Source of the DNA: an uncultured Hyphomicrobiales bacterium
GTDB taxonomy: Bacteria > Pseudomonadota > Alphaproteobacteria > Rhizobiales > Xanthobacteraceae
Assembly (NCBI GenBank): GCA_903885555.1
Contig: CAISIV010000224.1
Coordinates: forward strand, 1 to 40,040
Direction: 5' to 3'
Length of the DNA stretch: 40,040 nt
The notes under the pieces: generated by a model
What the model was told of the DNA's origin: nothing
What the model saw: the letters and a program-made list of their open reading frames with translations, nothing else
Databases searched by the model: none
Made by a program: the position numbers and the translations under genes
Shown: in pieces, positions 26,459-34,369 of the stretch
Layout: every line of letters begins with the position of its first letter
How positions within the stretch are numbered: position 1 is the first letter of the stretch

Positions 26459-27700
26459 TTGCACGACATGACGGCAAAGCCGGCCAACCCCTCGGCTGGG
26501 ACGATGAGCCCGCTCGAAAGAGACAAGAACCACCGCCGCTTCCCGACGACGGCCTGGATGCGCCGCGAGGCGCCCAAGAACGTCCCGCTCTTTGCCTATG
26601 AGTATTGCGACACCGGCGCGGGCAACGATGGCGGCATCGCCGACAACTGGTCGGCCTTCGACAAGGTCAAGATCGTGCCGCGCTACGGCATCATGCCGTC
26701 GCTGCCGCCGGTCGATTGCGAATTGTTCGGTACTAAGTATTCAGCACCAATAGGAATGGCGCCGATGGGCGGCCCGTCGCTGGTCTGGCCCGGCGCCGAT
26801 CTGCTGATGGCGCGCGCCGCGCAGCGCGCCCGCATTCCCTACACGCTCAGCGTCGCCGGCGGTGCCACCATCGAGGAAGCTGCTGCCGCCGCACCCGATG
26901 TGTTCTGGCTGCAGCTCTATCGCTTCTGGCACGACGACCACAAAATCGGTTTCGATCTGGTGCGCCGCGCCCAGGCGGTCAACGCCAAGGTGCTGACGCT
27001 GACGCTCGACGTGCCGGTGCGCACCACGCGCTCGCGTGAAACCTATGCCGGTCTCGCCGGTGAGTTCAAACCGAACGCGCGCATGATCTACGAAATGTTG
27101 ATCCGGCCGCGCTGGCTGATGGCGCTGCTGCGCAACGGCTATCCGCGCTTTGCCACCATTTCGCAATACGCCAACAGCACCAACACCAACGACATCATCA
27201 AGTATGCGCGCCAGCGCATGGGCGGCGCCTTTTCGTGGGAAGAAGTGAAGCGTTATCGCGACGCCTGGAAGGGCCCGATGACGCTCAAGGGCATCCTGCA
27301 TCCGGCGGACGCCGAGAAGGCGGTGTCGCTCGGCATCGAAGGCATCTGGATTTCCAACCACGGCGGCCGTCAGATCGAAGCACTGACGCCGTCGATCGAT
27401 TGTCTGCCTGGCATCGCCGCCGCGGTCGGCAGCAAGGCAACCATCCTGCTCGACAGCGGCGTGCGCTCCGGCCAGGACGTCATGCGGGCGCTTGCGCTCG
27501 GCGCCGACGCGGCCTTCGCCGGCAAGTCGTTCCTGTGGGCGGTGGCAGCCCTCGGCGATCAGGGGCCGGACCAGCTGGTCGCGCTCTATATCGACGAACT
27601 GCGCGCCTCGCTCGGCCAGATCGGCGCGCTGACGCCGAAGGAAGCCCGCAACGCCAAGATCCTGCATCCGGGCCGGATCGATTTTAGTTCCAACGAATAG
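26459..27700 (+). CDS. FMN-dependent alpha-hydroxy acid dehydrogenase
   Basis: A 413-residue flavoenzyme of the L-lactate dehydrogenase/glycolate oxidase family that oxidises 2-hydroxyacids. The FMN-contact PIGMAPMGG (97-105), LTLDVPVRTTRSRE (181-194), LKGIL with Lys277 and the catalytic ISNHGGRQIE (298-307, His301, Arg304) are all present. The LDH-typical GRRERD segment is replaced, so lactate specificity is not assured; it may be an oxidase for another hydroxyacid. TTG 26459 is preferred because GGGAG lies 6 bases upstream, while the ATG at 26468 is too far away. There is no membrane segment or lactate permease next to it. Confidence 0.87.
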   Translation: MHDMTAKPANPSAGTMSPLERDKNHRRFPTTAWMRREAPKNVPLFAYEYCDTGAGNDGGIADNWSAFDKVKIVPRYGIMPSLPPVDCELFGTKYSAPIGMAPMGGPSLVWPGADLLMARAAQRARIPYTLSVAGGATIEEAAAAAPDVFWLQLYRFWHDDHKIGFDLVRRAQAVNAKVLTLTLDVPVRTTRSRETYAGLAGEFKPNARMIYEMLIRPRWLMALLRNGYPRFATISQYANSTNTNDIIKYARQRMGGAFSWEEVKRYRDAWKGPMTLKGILHPADAEKAVSLGIEGIWISNHGGRQIEALTPSIDCLPGIAAAVGSKATILLDSGVRSGQDVMRALALGADAAFAGKSFLWAVAALGDQGPDQLVALYIDELRASLGQIGALTPKEARNAKILHPGRIDFSSNE

Positions 27701-27706
27701 TTTTGA

Positions 27707-27780
27707 CTGTCGTCCCAGCGAAGGCGGGGACCCAGTCTTGAGAGCGTAAAGCTGGATTCCCGCCTGCGCGGGAATGACGG
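27707..27780. repeat. Dispersed palindromic repeat with 29-base arms
   Basis: Two 29-base arms (27707-27735 and 27752-27780) match as an imperfect inverted repeat at 22 of 29 positions, with a 16-base spacer. The arms contain GTCCCAGCG...GGCGGGGACCCAG on one side and CTGGATTCCCG...GGGAATGAC on the other. This pattern is familiar from intergenic palindromes of many Proteobacteria. Transcribed, it would form a long hairpin just after the hydroxyacid dehydrogenase gene. Confidence 0.85.
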
Positions 27781-27885
27781 CGGAGTGCTTTGCGACAGCG
27801 CCACAACCCAGCCCTGCGCCTTGCGCAGTAGCGATCTTCTCTTTTGGCCGCTAAAGAGAGAACGCTTTTGCCCGGGAATCGCCTC

Positions 27886-29100
27886 ATGTCGGCCATCGCC
27901 GAACCCCTGCCGCACGCGTTCGACGACCGTCTCGCCAAGCGCAATGCGATGGTGCTGGCGGTCGCGCAGGCTTTGGCCGGCGGCAACAACACCGTCATCG
28001 TTTCCACGTCCAGCATCATCGGCGCGATCCTGGCGCCCGATAAGGGCCTCGCCACGCTGCCGATCACCGGCATGATCCTCGGCATGTGGGTCGGCACGCT
28101 GCCGATCGGTTGGCTGGCGCGCCACTATGGCCGCCGCTTTGCTTTGCAAACGGGATCGCTGTTCGGCATCGCCTCGGGCCTCATCTCCTACACGGCCGTG
28201 ATGAGCGGCTCGTTCTGGATTCTTTTGCTCGGCACATTCTGCGGCGGGTTTTACGCGGCCGCGCACCAGTCGTACCGTTTCGCCGCGGCGGATACCGCGA
28301 GCGATGCGTTCCGGCCGAAAGCCGTGTCATGGGTGCTGGCCGGCGGCGTGTTCGCCGCCTTGATCGGCCCGCAACTCGTCATCTTCACCAAGGACATGCT
28401 GTCGCCGCATCTGTTTGCCGCGAGCTTCCTCGGTCAGTCGGCCTGCGCCGTGCTGGCGGCCATCGTGCTGATGTTCGTCAAGGTGCCGCCGCTGCCCGCG
28501 GTTAAGGCAAGCCAGGGCCGTCCGCTTTCCGAGATCGCGCGAGCGCCGCGCTTCATCGTCGCGGTCGCCTGCGGCGTTGCGAGCTACGGCTTGATGAATA
28601 TGGTGATGACGTCGGCGCCGCTGGCGATGGTCGGCTGCGGCCATTCCGTCACCGACGCGACGCTCGGTATCCAGTGGCACGTGCTGGCGATGTACGGGCC
28701 GAGCTTCTTCACCGGCAGTCTGATCGCGCGCTTCGGCATCAATCGCATCACCGCCATTGGCCTGGTGTTGATCGGCGTGGCCTCGGTGATCGGCATCTCG
28801 GGCACCACGGTCCCGCATTTCTGGGCCGGTCTGATCTTCCTCGGCCTCGGCTGGAATTTCGCGTTTATCGGCGCGACGACGATGGTGACGCGCTGTCACC
28901 GGCCGGAAGAGCGCAACAAGGTTCAGGCCTTCAACGACTTTCTGGTTTTCGGCTGTATGGCCCTGTCGTCGTTCTCGTCCGGCCAGATGCTGGCTTACCT
29001 GAGCTGGCAGGCGATCAATGAGGTCGCGTTCCCGTTCCTTGTCGCCGTCGGCGCGCTGCTGCTGTGGCTTAAGGTGCGCGAGCGGCCTGCGGCGGTGTGA
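27886..29100 (+). CDS. Major facilitator superfamily transporter
   Basis: A 404-residue inner-membrane protein with about 12 hydrophobic helices. A motif-A-like loop lies between helices 2 and 3 (WLARHYGRRFALQTGS, roughly residues 85-100) and a second-half counterpart is SLIARFGINRI. ATG 27886 gives the expected short cytoplasmic N-terminus; the longer frame from 27844 adds residues from the intergenic repeat side. The substrate is unknown, and neighbours give no clue beyond the upstream hydroxyacid dehydrogenase. It is probably a single-gene unit and ends just 3 bases from the reverse-strand gene that follows. Confidence 0.85.
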   Translation: MSAIAEPLPHAFDDRLAKRNAMVLAVAQALAGGNNTVIVSTSSIIGAILAPDKGLATLPITGMILGMWVGTLPIGWLARHYGRRFALQTGSLFGIASGLISYTAVMSGSFWILLLGTFCGGFYAAAHQSYRFAAADTASDAFRPKAVSWVLAGGVFAALIGPQLVIFTKDMLSPHLFAASFLGQSACAVLAAIVLMFVKVPPLPAVKASQGRPLSEIARAPRFIVAVACGVASYGLMNMVMTSAPLAMVGCGHSVTDATLGIQWHVLAMYGPSFFTGSLIARFGINRITAIGLVLIGVASVIGISGTTVPHFWAGLIFLGLGWNFAFIGATTMVTRCHRPEERNKVQAFNDFLVFGCMALSSFSSGQMLAYLSWQAINEVAFPFLVAVGALLLWLKVRERPAAV

Positions 29101-29103
29101 GCG

Positions 29104-29400
29104 TCACGCCCGCGGTTGCTGGCGCTGCATGTTGTCGCGAGATCGGGGACGGTGCCGCCGCTGTTTTGCGAAAATCGACGTGTGAAATCCGTTGTGGCCA
29201 GCAGATTCGTTTGCAGGGCTGACGGCCGCCGCCAGATTCAGCCACTCGGCGGCCATTTCCCGAAGCAATAAACGGTTTTTTCGATCGGGGACGTGCCTGA
29301 GCGTTTTTAAGCAATGCTCCGCATAGGCTTCGAATGCGGCGCGCTTGTCCTTTTTCAAAACGACCTCGCTCCCCGAAACGGTGTGTCTCTTATTGACCAT
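29104..29400 (-). CDS. Small hypothetical protein
   Basis: A 98-residue protein with a helical core, FEAYAEHCLKTLRHVPDRKN and LLLREMAAEWLNLAAA. This resembles the many short alphaproteobacterial proteins with a C-x-A...MAxxWxxLA pattern and no known function. The C-terminal third is basic and low in complexity. It converges on the MFS gene. No strong ribosome site is visible. It is plausible but not certain. Confidence 0.5.
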   Translation of the reverse strand: MVNKRHTVSGSEVVLKKDKRAAFEAYAEHCLKTLRHVPDRKNRLLLREMAAEWLNLAAAVSPANESAGHNGFHTSIFAKQRRHRPRSRDNMQRQQPRA

Positions 29401-29559
29401 AAAGTGCGGGAAGGTCCGGTTTTAAGTCTGAGCAAAACAGACCACATGGCGCGGTCATACCGGTTTTCTTGGTTGTCGGACGGCCGCTTGACAGGTCTAA
29501 ATACCTATGCTTATAGTCCTTTATCCCGCCCATCTACGAGGGGCGTTTGATCAGCGTCA

Positions 29560-29720
29560 TTAGACGTTGGGCGGGGAGCGGTGGCCGGTGGGGGCGTTGG
29601 AGATGCGACGCACATGACCCCATCGGCGGTTCAAGCCGCTTCGTCCCGATGCGCCAGCCGCGCATCACGGGGCCCGCCTGAACCGTGGCGTGGGTGCAAG
29701 TCAGACCCGCCCAACGCCAT
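29560..29720 (+). ncRNA. Candidate structured RNA element A
   Basis: Three helices nest in order. An outer 11-bp stem pairs 29565-29575 (CGTTGGGCGGG) with 29706-29716 (CCCGCCCAACG). A middle 7-bp stem pairs CGGTTCA (29627-29633) with TGAACCG (29679-29685). An inner hairpin is GATGCGC (29648-29654) / GCGCATC (29660-29666), extended by CCC/GGG. The strand is assumed from the direction of hppA. No protein-coding signature overlaps. It may be an RNA, or a non-autonomous mobile element. No named RNA family is recognised. Confidence 0.35.
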
Positions 29721-29854
29721 GTGGGCCGGAACGGTGGAGAGGCAATCCTAGAGCAAGAGGAAGCCTGAAAAGGTCAGTCCACCGGGGGCGTTGCGGAGCA
29801 GACCTATAAACATCGCGCGCGGGACGCCGGCGACTTGGCGGACTTGCGGTTGCT

Positions 29855-30025
29855 TAGACTTCGACAAGCCTCGATGTCGCGAGGCGTCGGGGTCCGTGGG
29901 TCCCTTGAGGACCCGGCGTTCCGCGCGCCCTCGTTCTTTTCGAGGCGCGCACCTTCTCCCACGCGACGGCCTGCCCGGGGCCTTACAAGAATACGGGCGA
30001 TGGCGCTTGTCTGGGCACAGGCCGC
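29855..30025 (+). ncRNA. Candidate structured RNA element B
   Basis: Four consecutive strong hairpins occur. (1) GCCTCG (29868-29873) / CGAGGC (29880-29885), flanked by CGAC/GTCG. (2) GGGTCC (29898-29903) / GGACCC (29909-29914); a second GGGTCC at 29890-29895 could compete for the same partner. (3) GCGCG-C-CCTCG (29923-29933) / CGAGG-CGCGC (29941-29950). (4) GGCCTG-CCC (29968-29976) / GGG-CA-CAGGCC (30013-30023), enclosing ACAAG/CTTGT. The density of pairing is unusual for spacer DNA. Strand assumed; expression unknown. Confidence 0.35.
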
Positions 30026-30088
30026 CGAGTTTTCCGCAGAATTGCACCCTGGCCGGGGCGTAATTGAGGGATTTAAGGCTTTTCTGCG

Positions 30089-30117
30089 TTGCATCGCTGC
30101 CTAGTTTTTGGCTATAT
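30089..30117 (+). promoter_or_regulatory. Probable hppA promoter
   Basis: TTGCAT (30089-30094) and CTATAT (30112-30117) are separated by 17 bp. This would start transcription near 30124 and give a leader of about 105 bases before hppA. Confidence 0.4.
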
Positions 30118-30180
30118 CCGCGCGCTTTCCCGGTCGGGGTGAAGCGCCCTCAAAGCGGCCATCCTCGACGCTCCTGTGCC

Positions 30181-30200
30181 GGCGGGAGCGTTTTCCCGCC
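30181..30200 (+). promoter_or_regulatory. Hairpin in the hppA leader
   Basis: GGCGGGA (30181-30187) pairs perfectly with TCCCGCC (30194-30200) around a 6-base loop, 30 bases before the hppA start. No T-run follows. It could stabilise or regulate the leader. Confidence 0.45.
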
Positions 30201-30229
30201 CGCATATTCTCAACTTCGAGGTTGGATTC

Positions 30230-32365
30230 ATGACTGCTCTATGGGCCATCATTGGCTGTGGCGCGCTTTCAATCGTCTACGGCATCTGGGCGATCAAGTC
30301 GGTGATGTCGGCGGATGCCGGCAACGCCAGAATGCAAGAGATCGCGGCCGCGATCGCCGAAGGCGCGCAGGCCTATCTCAAACGTCAGTACCTCACGATC
30401 GGCATCGTCGGCGTCGTCGTGCTCCTCGTCCTCTGGTTTTTGCTCGGCAGCCTCACGGCGCTCGGCTTCCTGATCGGCGCGGTGCTTTCGGGCGTCGCGG
30501 GCTTCATCGGCATGAACGTGTCGGTGCGCGCCAACGTGCGGACCGCGCAGGCGGCGACCAAGTCGCTCGCCGCTGGCCTCGACGTCTCGTTCAAGGCCGG
30601 CGCCGTCACCGGCATGCTGGTTGCGGGTCTCGCGCTCCTTGGCGTTGCGATCTACTACCTCGTCCTCACCGGACCGCTGGCGCTCAAGCCTGAGAGCCGC
30701 ACCGTCATCGACGCGCTGGTCGCACTGTCGTTCGGCGCTTCGCTGATCTCGATCTTCGCCCGTCTCGGCGGCGGCATCTTCACCAAGGGCGCCGACGTCG
30801 GCGCTGACTTGGTCGGCAAAGTCGAAGCCGGCATTCCGGAAGACGACCCACGCAACCCGGCCACGATCGCCGACAACGTCGGCGACAATGTCGGCGACTG
30901 CGCCGGCATGGCGGCCGATCTGTTCGAGACCTACGCGGTGACGGTTGTCGCCACGATGGTGCTCGCGGCGATCTTCTTCGTCGGTCAGCCGATCTTGGCC
31001 TCCGCGATGCTCTATCCGCTCGGCATCTGCGGCGCCTGCATCGTCACCTCGATCATCGGCACGTTCTTCGTCAAGCTCGGCGCCAACGGCTCGATCATGG
31101 GCGCGCTGTACAAGGGTCTGATCGCCGGCGGCGTGCTGTCGGTCGGCGGCCTTGCGATCGCCACCCACTATCTCATCGGCTGGGAAACGATCGGCACAGC
31201 GAACGGCGTCGCGATCACGGGCAAGAACCTGTTCATCTGCGGCGTGCTCGGTCTGGTCATCACCGGCCTGATCGTGTGGATCACCGAGTACTACACCGGC
31301 ACCGGCAAGCGTCCTGTGGTGTCGATTGCGCAAGCGTCGGTCACCGGCCACGGCACCAACGTCATCCAGGGTCTGGCGGTCTCGCTTGAATCGACCGCAA
31401 TGCCCGCGATCGTCATCGTTGCCGGCATCATCGTCACGTATCAGCTCGCCGGCCTGTTCGGCACGGCGATCGCCGTGACCACGATGCTCGGCATCGCCGG
31501 CATGATCGTCGCGCTCGACGCTTTCGGCCCGGTCACCGACAATGCTGGCGGCATTGCCGAAATGTCCGGCCTGCCGAAAGAAGTGCGTCACAACACCGAC
31601 GCGCTCGACGCGGTCGGCAACACCACCAAGGCCGTCACCAAGGGCTATGCGATCGGCTCTGCCGGTCTCGGCGCGCTGGTGCTGTTTGCGGCCTACACCA
31701 ACGACATCGCGGCCTTCACCAAGTCGGGCGCCGCGTACTTCAAGGATGTCGGCGTGGTCTCGTTCGACCTGTCGAACCCCTACGTCGTTGCCGGCCTCAT
31801 CTTCGGCGGCCTGATCCCGTATCTGTTCGGCGGTATCGCGATGACCGCGGTCGGCCGTGCGGCCGGCTCGGTGGTCGAGGAAGTGCGCCGTCAGTTCCGC
31901 GAAAACCCCGGCATCATGAAGGGCACCTCGAAGCCCGACTACGCCCGGGCCGTTGACTTGCTGACCAAAGCCGCGATCAAGGAAATGATCATCCCGTCGC
32001 TGCTGCCGGTGCTGTCGCCGATCGTCGTCTACTTCGGCGTGCTGTGGATCTCGGGCTCGAAGGCGAACGCCTTCGCCGCGCTCGGCGCTTCGTTGCTCGG
32101 CGTGATCGTCAACGGTCTGTTCGTTGCGATCTCGATGACCTCGGGCGGCGGCGCGTGGGACAACGCCAAGAAGTCGTTCGAAGACGGCTTCACCGACAAG
32201 GACGGCGTTGTGCATCAGAAGGGCAGCGATGCCCACAAGGCCTCGGTCACCGGTGACACTGTCGGCGATCCCTACAAGGACACGGCGGGCCCCGCCGTCA
32301 ACCCGGCGATCAAGATCACCAACATCGTGGCGCTCTTGCTGCTGGCGATCCTCGCGCACGGCTAA
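30230..32365 (+). CDS. hppA: K+-independent proton-pumping inorganic pyrophosphatase
   Basis: A membrane-bound pyrophosphatase that couples pyrophosphate hydrolysis to H+ export across the inner membrane. The 711-residue protein has about 16 hydrophobic helices and the family's pyrophosphate site, [39 protein letters not shown] (in pieces; about 30780-30900). A second acidic site is [16 protein letters not shown]. In [12 protein letters not shown] the Lys467 is the residue that marks the K+-independent subclass (Ala in K+-dependent enzymes). ATG 30230 follows GAGGTTGGA. It is a single-gene unit, ending at a 49-bp palindrome and a bidirectional terminator. Confidence 0.97.
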   Translation: MTALWAIIGCGALSIVYGIWAIKSVMSADAGNARMQEIAAAIAEGAQAYLKRQYLTIGIVGVVVLLVLWFLLGSLTALGFLIGAVLSGVAGFIGMNVSVRANVRTAQAATKSLAAGLDVSFKAGAVTGMLVAGLALLGVAIYYLVLTGPLALKPESRTVIDALVALSFGASLISIFARLGGGIFTKGADVGADLVGKVEAGIPEDDPRNPATIADNVGDNVGDCAGMAADLFETYAVTVVATMVLAAIFFVGQPILASAMLYPLGICGACIVTSIIGTFFVKLGANGSIMGALYKGLIAGGVLSVGGLAIATHYLIGWETIGTANGVAITGKNLFICGVLGLVITGLIVWITEYYTGTGKRPVVSIAQASVTGHGTNVIQGLAVSLESTAMPAIVIVAGIIVTYQLAGLFGTAIAVTTMLGIAGMIVALDAFGPVTDNAGGIAEMSGLPKEVRHNTDALDAVGNTTKAVTKGYAIGSAGLGALVLFAAYTNDIAAFTKSGAAYFKDVGVVSFDLSNPYVVAGLIFGGLIPYLFGGIAMTAVGRAAGSVVEEVRRQFRENPGIMKGTSKPDYARAVDLLTKAAIKEMIIPSLLPVLSPIVVYFGVLWISGSKANAFAALGASLLGVIVNGLFVAISMTSGGGAWDNAKKSFEDGFTDKDGVVHQKGSDAHKASVTGDTVGDPYKDTAGPAVNPAIKITNIVALLLLAILAHG

Positions 32366-32414
32366 GCGCATGATCCCGAAAAGTGTGAAGCGGTTTTCGG
32401 GTCAGATCATGCGC
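32366..32414. repeat. 49-bp dispersed palindrome, copy 3
   Basis: Starts at the base after the hppA stop. Outer and inner arms and the 11-base loop are the same as copy 1; only the 4-base spacer differs (GTCA). It precedes the terminator at 32450-32474 and would add a hairpin to the hppA 3' end. Confidence 0.9.
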
Positions 32415-32449
32415 AAATAAAAGAGCGCAACGACACGACAAATAAAAAA

Positions 32450-32474
32450 GGGCCCGCAGAGATGCGGGCCCTTT
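32450..32474. terminator. Bidirectional terminator between hppA and bamE
   Basis: A perfect 9-bp stem, GGGCCCGCA / TGCGGGCCC, with a GAGA loop. An A-run stands on the left and TTT then GCTTTT on the right, so it can end transcription from hppA (+) and from bamE (-). Confidence 0.9.
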
Positions 32475-32503
32475 GCTTTTCGGTTTTGGACTTTTTTGTT
32501 TTG

Positions 32504-32989
32504 TCAGCCGCCGGTGAGCATCTTCGGCGAGAAGCTGCGCAGCACGCCGCGGATGTAGCTGAGTTCCTGGCCACCGGTCGGGGTGGTGTTGGTGAGGAAG
32601 TCGAACACCTTGCCGTCGCGCAGGCCGTAATTCGCCAGACGTTCGACGCGGCGGTCTTTGTCGAAATAGACCGCGACGACGCGCTGATCGACAACTTCGC
32701 TCGGCATGAAGGCAGCGGCGCGTTCGGTCTTCTGCGAGATGTAATAAAACGCTTCGCCGTTCACGGTTGCAACCGTCGACGGAGTGCCCAGCACGATCAG
32801 CACTTGCTCTTGGGACGCGCCGACTGGAATTTGCTCAAGCGCGCCCTCGGGCAGAATGTAGCCGCGCTGCAGCGTCTCGGTGAAACTGCCGCAGCCCGCG
32901 AGCGCCAGTGCGCAGGCGAACGCCAGCGTCAGACGCTTGGTGCGGCCGAATTCGATGATGGACCCCAAACTCATGTGACCAGAAGCCAT
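32504..32989 (-). CDS. bamE: Outer-membrane assembly lipoprotein BamE (SmpA/OmlA)
   Basis: A lipoprotein component of the BAM complex that inserts beta-barrel proteins in the outer membrane. A signal peptide with lipobox LALAGC puts the lipidated Cys at residue 33 (from ATG 32989). The SmpA/OmlA domain (about residues 45-130) shows GALEQIPVGASQEQVLIVLGTPS and GEAFYYISQK. The C-terminal tail is about 25 residues. Other in-frame ATGs at 33031 and 32974 are possible; neither has a better ribosome site. The gene faces the chaperone gene divergently and ends at a bidirectional terminator. Confidence 0.9.
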   Translation of the reverse strand: MASGHMSLGSIIEFGRTKRLTLAFACALALAGCGSFTETLQRGYILPEGALEQIPVGASQEQVLIVLGTPSTVATVNGEAFYYISQKTERAAAFMPSEVVDQRVVAVYFDKDRRVERLANYGLRDGKVFDFLTNTTPTGGQELSYIRGVLRSFSPKMLTGG

Positions 32990-33119
32990 GTAACTTTGTC
33001 GCCCTTGAATCGCTTTGATTAACTCTTGCATCGCCTGATGGCTCTAGTATCGCCAATGGCGTTGCCGTATGCGCGGCAAATCTAGTTCAGCAAGTCTAGT
33101 TCAGGCCGAAACCGACCCG

Positions 33120-33671
33120 ATGATTTTTTCCCGTTTTCGCCGCGGCGCAAGTCCGGACACCATTTCGACCCTGTATGGCATGATCGTGGCGCAGGCGCGA
33201 TTACACGTATTTTACCGCGACTATGCGGTCGCCGACACGGTTAACGGCCGTTTTGACCTTCTGGTGCTGCATCTGTCGATGGTTTTGGGCCGGCTTTGGC
33301 AAGAATCTGAGCAAGCTCCAGTGCTGAAACAGCTCGGGCAGGGCATTTTCGACCGGTTTTGTCAGGATATGGACGGTAATTTGCGCGAAATGGGCATTAC
33401 CGACCTCAAGGTACCCAAGGAGATGGGCAAGATCGGCGAGGCCTTTTATGGCCGGGCGCAGGCCTATCAGGCCGCTTTGGACGCTCCGGACGATAAGGCA
33501 TTGGCCGACACGATCGCGCGCAATATCTACGGCGGGTCGTCTGCTGAGCCTGCGGCGGTGCAGAGGCTTGCGGCCTATATGCGGGTAGCGGTAGGTGATC
33601 TGCGGATGCAGAATTCGGCCAGCCTGGCCGCCGGCGAATTGCGGTTTCCGGACCCCGTCGCAGCCGTTTGA
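33120..33671 (+). CDS. Ubiquinol-cytochrome c chaperone family protein (CBP3-like)
   Basis: A 183-residue protein of the Ubiq_cyt_C_chap family, related to mitochondrial CBP3, which helps cytochrome bc1 assembly. The conserved region IVAQARLHVFYRDYAVADTVNGRFDLLVLHL (in part; residues 20-50) and GITDLKVPKEMGKIGEAFYGRAQAY (about 96-120) are typical. ATG 33120 is chosen; the earlier start at 33069 adds an unlike N-terminus. Its stop overlaps a TTG of the DUF177 frame (TTGA), which suggests coupling with the next gene. No bc1 genes are near. Confidence 0.88.
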   Translation: MIFSRFRRGASPDTISTLYGMIVAQARLHVFYRDYAVADTVNGRFDLLVLHLSMVLGRLWQESEQAPVLKQLGQGIFDRFCQDMDGNLREMGITDLKVPKEMGKIGEAFYGRAQAYQAALDAPDDKALADTIARNIYGGSSAEPAAVQRLAAYMRVAVGDLRMQNSASLAAGELRFPDPVAAV

Positions 33672-33688
33672 AGCGCACTGGAATCCCG

Positions 33689-34237
33689 ATGGACAAGCCT
33701 GTTGTGCCCTGGAGTGTGCCGGTCGCCGTGGATGATATCCCCGAGCACGGCCTGCATTTCGAGATCGATGCCCCGGCCTCGGTGCGCGCGCAGGTACTGG
33801 CGCTGGCCGAAGGGCTGTCGACCCTGCACGATCTGACGAGCCTGTCGGCGGTCTTCGACCTGACCCGGGGCGGCGCCAAAGTTCATGTCACCGGCCATGT
33901 CCGGGCCAAAGTCGGCCAGACCTGCGTCGTCACGCTCGAGCCGATGGAAAGTGCCATCGACGAGGCGGTCGATCTGACCTTCCTGCCTACTGCCACCGGG
34001 GCAGGCGAGCCGGTCGGCGAAATAGAGCTCAGGCACAACGAGGAGCCGCCGGAGCCCCTGGCAGGCGGGATGATCGACCTTGGTGCGCTGGCGACCGAAT
34101 TCCTGGTGCTTGGAATCGATCCTTATCCACGTAAATCTGGTGTAGAATTTGGGTCGGTGACGATCGGCGAGGATGCTCCCAAACCCTTCGCGGCGCTGGA
34201 AGCCCTCAAGAAGCGCCTGGGCGGCGGCGAACCGTGA
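33689..34237 (+). CDS. DUF177 (YceD-like) protein
   Basis: A 182-residue DUF177 family protein. The C-terminal half carries the family signature around EPMESAIDEAVDLTF and IDLGALATEFLVLGIDPYPRKSG. YceD genes usually accompany rpmF and plsX; here plsX follows but no rpmF gene is found between them. The role is unclear: bacterial DUF177 proteins have been associated with ribosomal RNA processing, a link known mostly from plants and E. coli. ATG 33689 is used; a TTG at 33668 overlapping the previous stop could also start translation, adding seven residues. Confidence 0.85.
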   Translation: MDKPVVPWSVPVAVDDIPEHGLHFEIDAPASVRAQVLALAEGLSTLHDLTSLSAVFDLTRGGAKVHVTGHVRAKVGQTCVVTLEPMESAIDEAVDLTFLPTATGAGEPVGEIELRHNEEPPEPLAGGMIDLGALATEFLVLGIDPYPRKSGVEFGSVTIGEDAPKPFAALEALKKRLGGGEP

Positions 34238-34369
34238 CCGGCCGCCGGATCGTGGAACTTGTCCAGAACCGGCTTGTGTGCGGCCGCCCAGCGGCTATGT
34301 TCGCCGGCGTGCACGAAACCCAGGTTCCTCCATTGCCGGCGCGCAAGCTAACGCCGCCAAGGTCGATCC

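Larger units (their letters stand above)
29401..30229. other. Protein-free interval rich in nested inverted repeats
   Basis: An 829-base stretch before hppA without a credible protein gene. The short frames on both strands (29748-30104) change with strand and look like shadows. It contains two hairpin-rich blocks (29560-29720 and 29855-30025), described separately, then the probable hppA promoter and leader. From memory, similar blocks recur in Bradyrhizobiaceae genomes, but I cannot check this here. Confidence 0.6.

Noticed and set aside
29748-30104. Short frames on both strands in the structured interval
   Set aside because: They exist on both strands over the same hairpins, are Arg/Pro/Ser-rich and lack ribosome sites; base pairing explains the sequence better than coding.
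30269-32371. A 700-codon open frame on the minus strand opposite hppA
   Set aside because: Its translation is dominated by Asp, Arg, His and Gly with no family features; it mirrors the strong codon bias of hppA, which has all diagnostic motifs.
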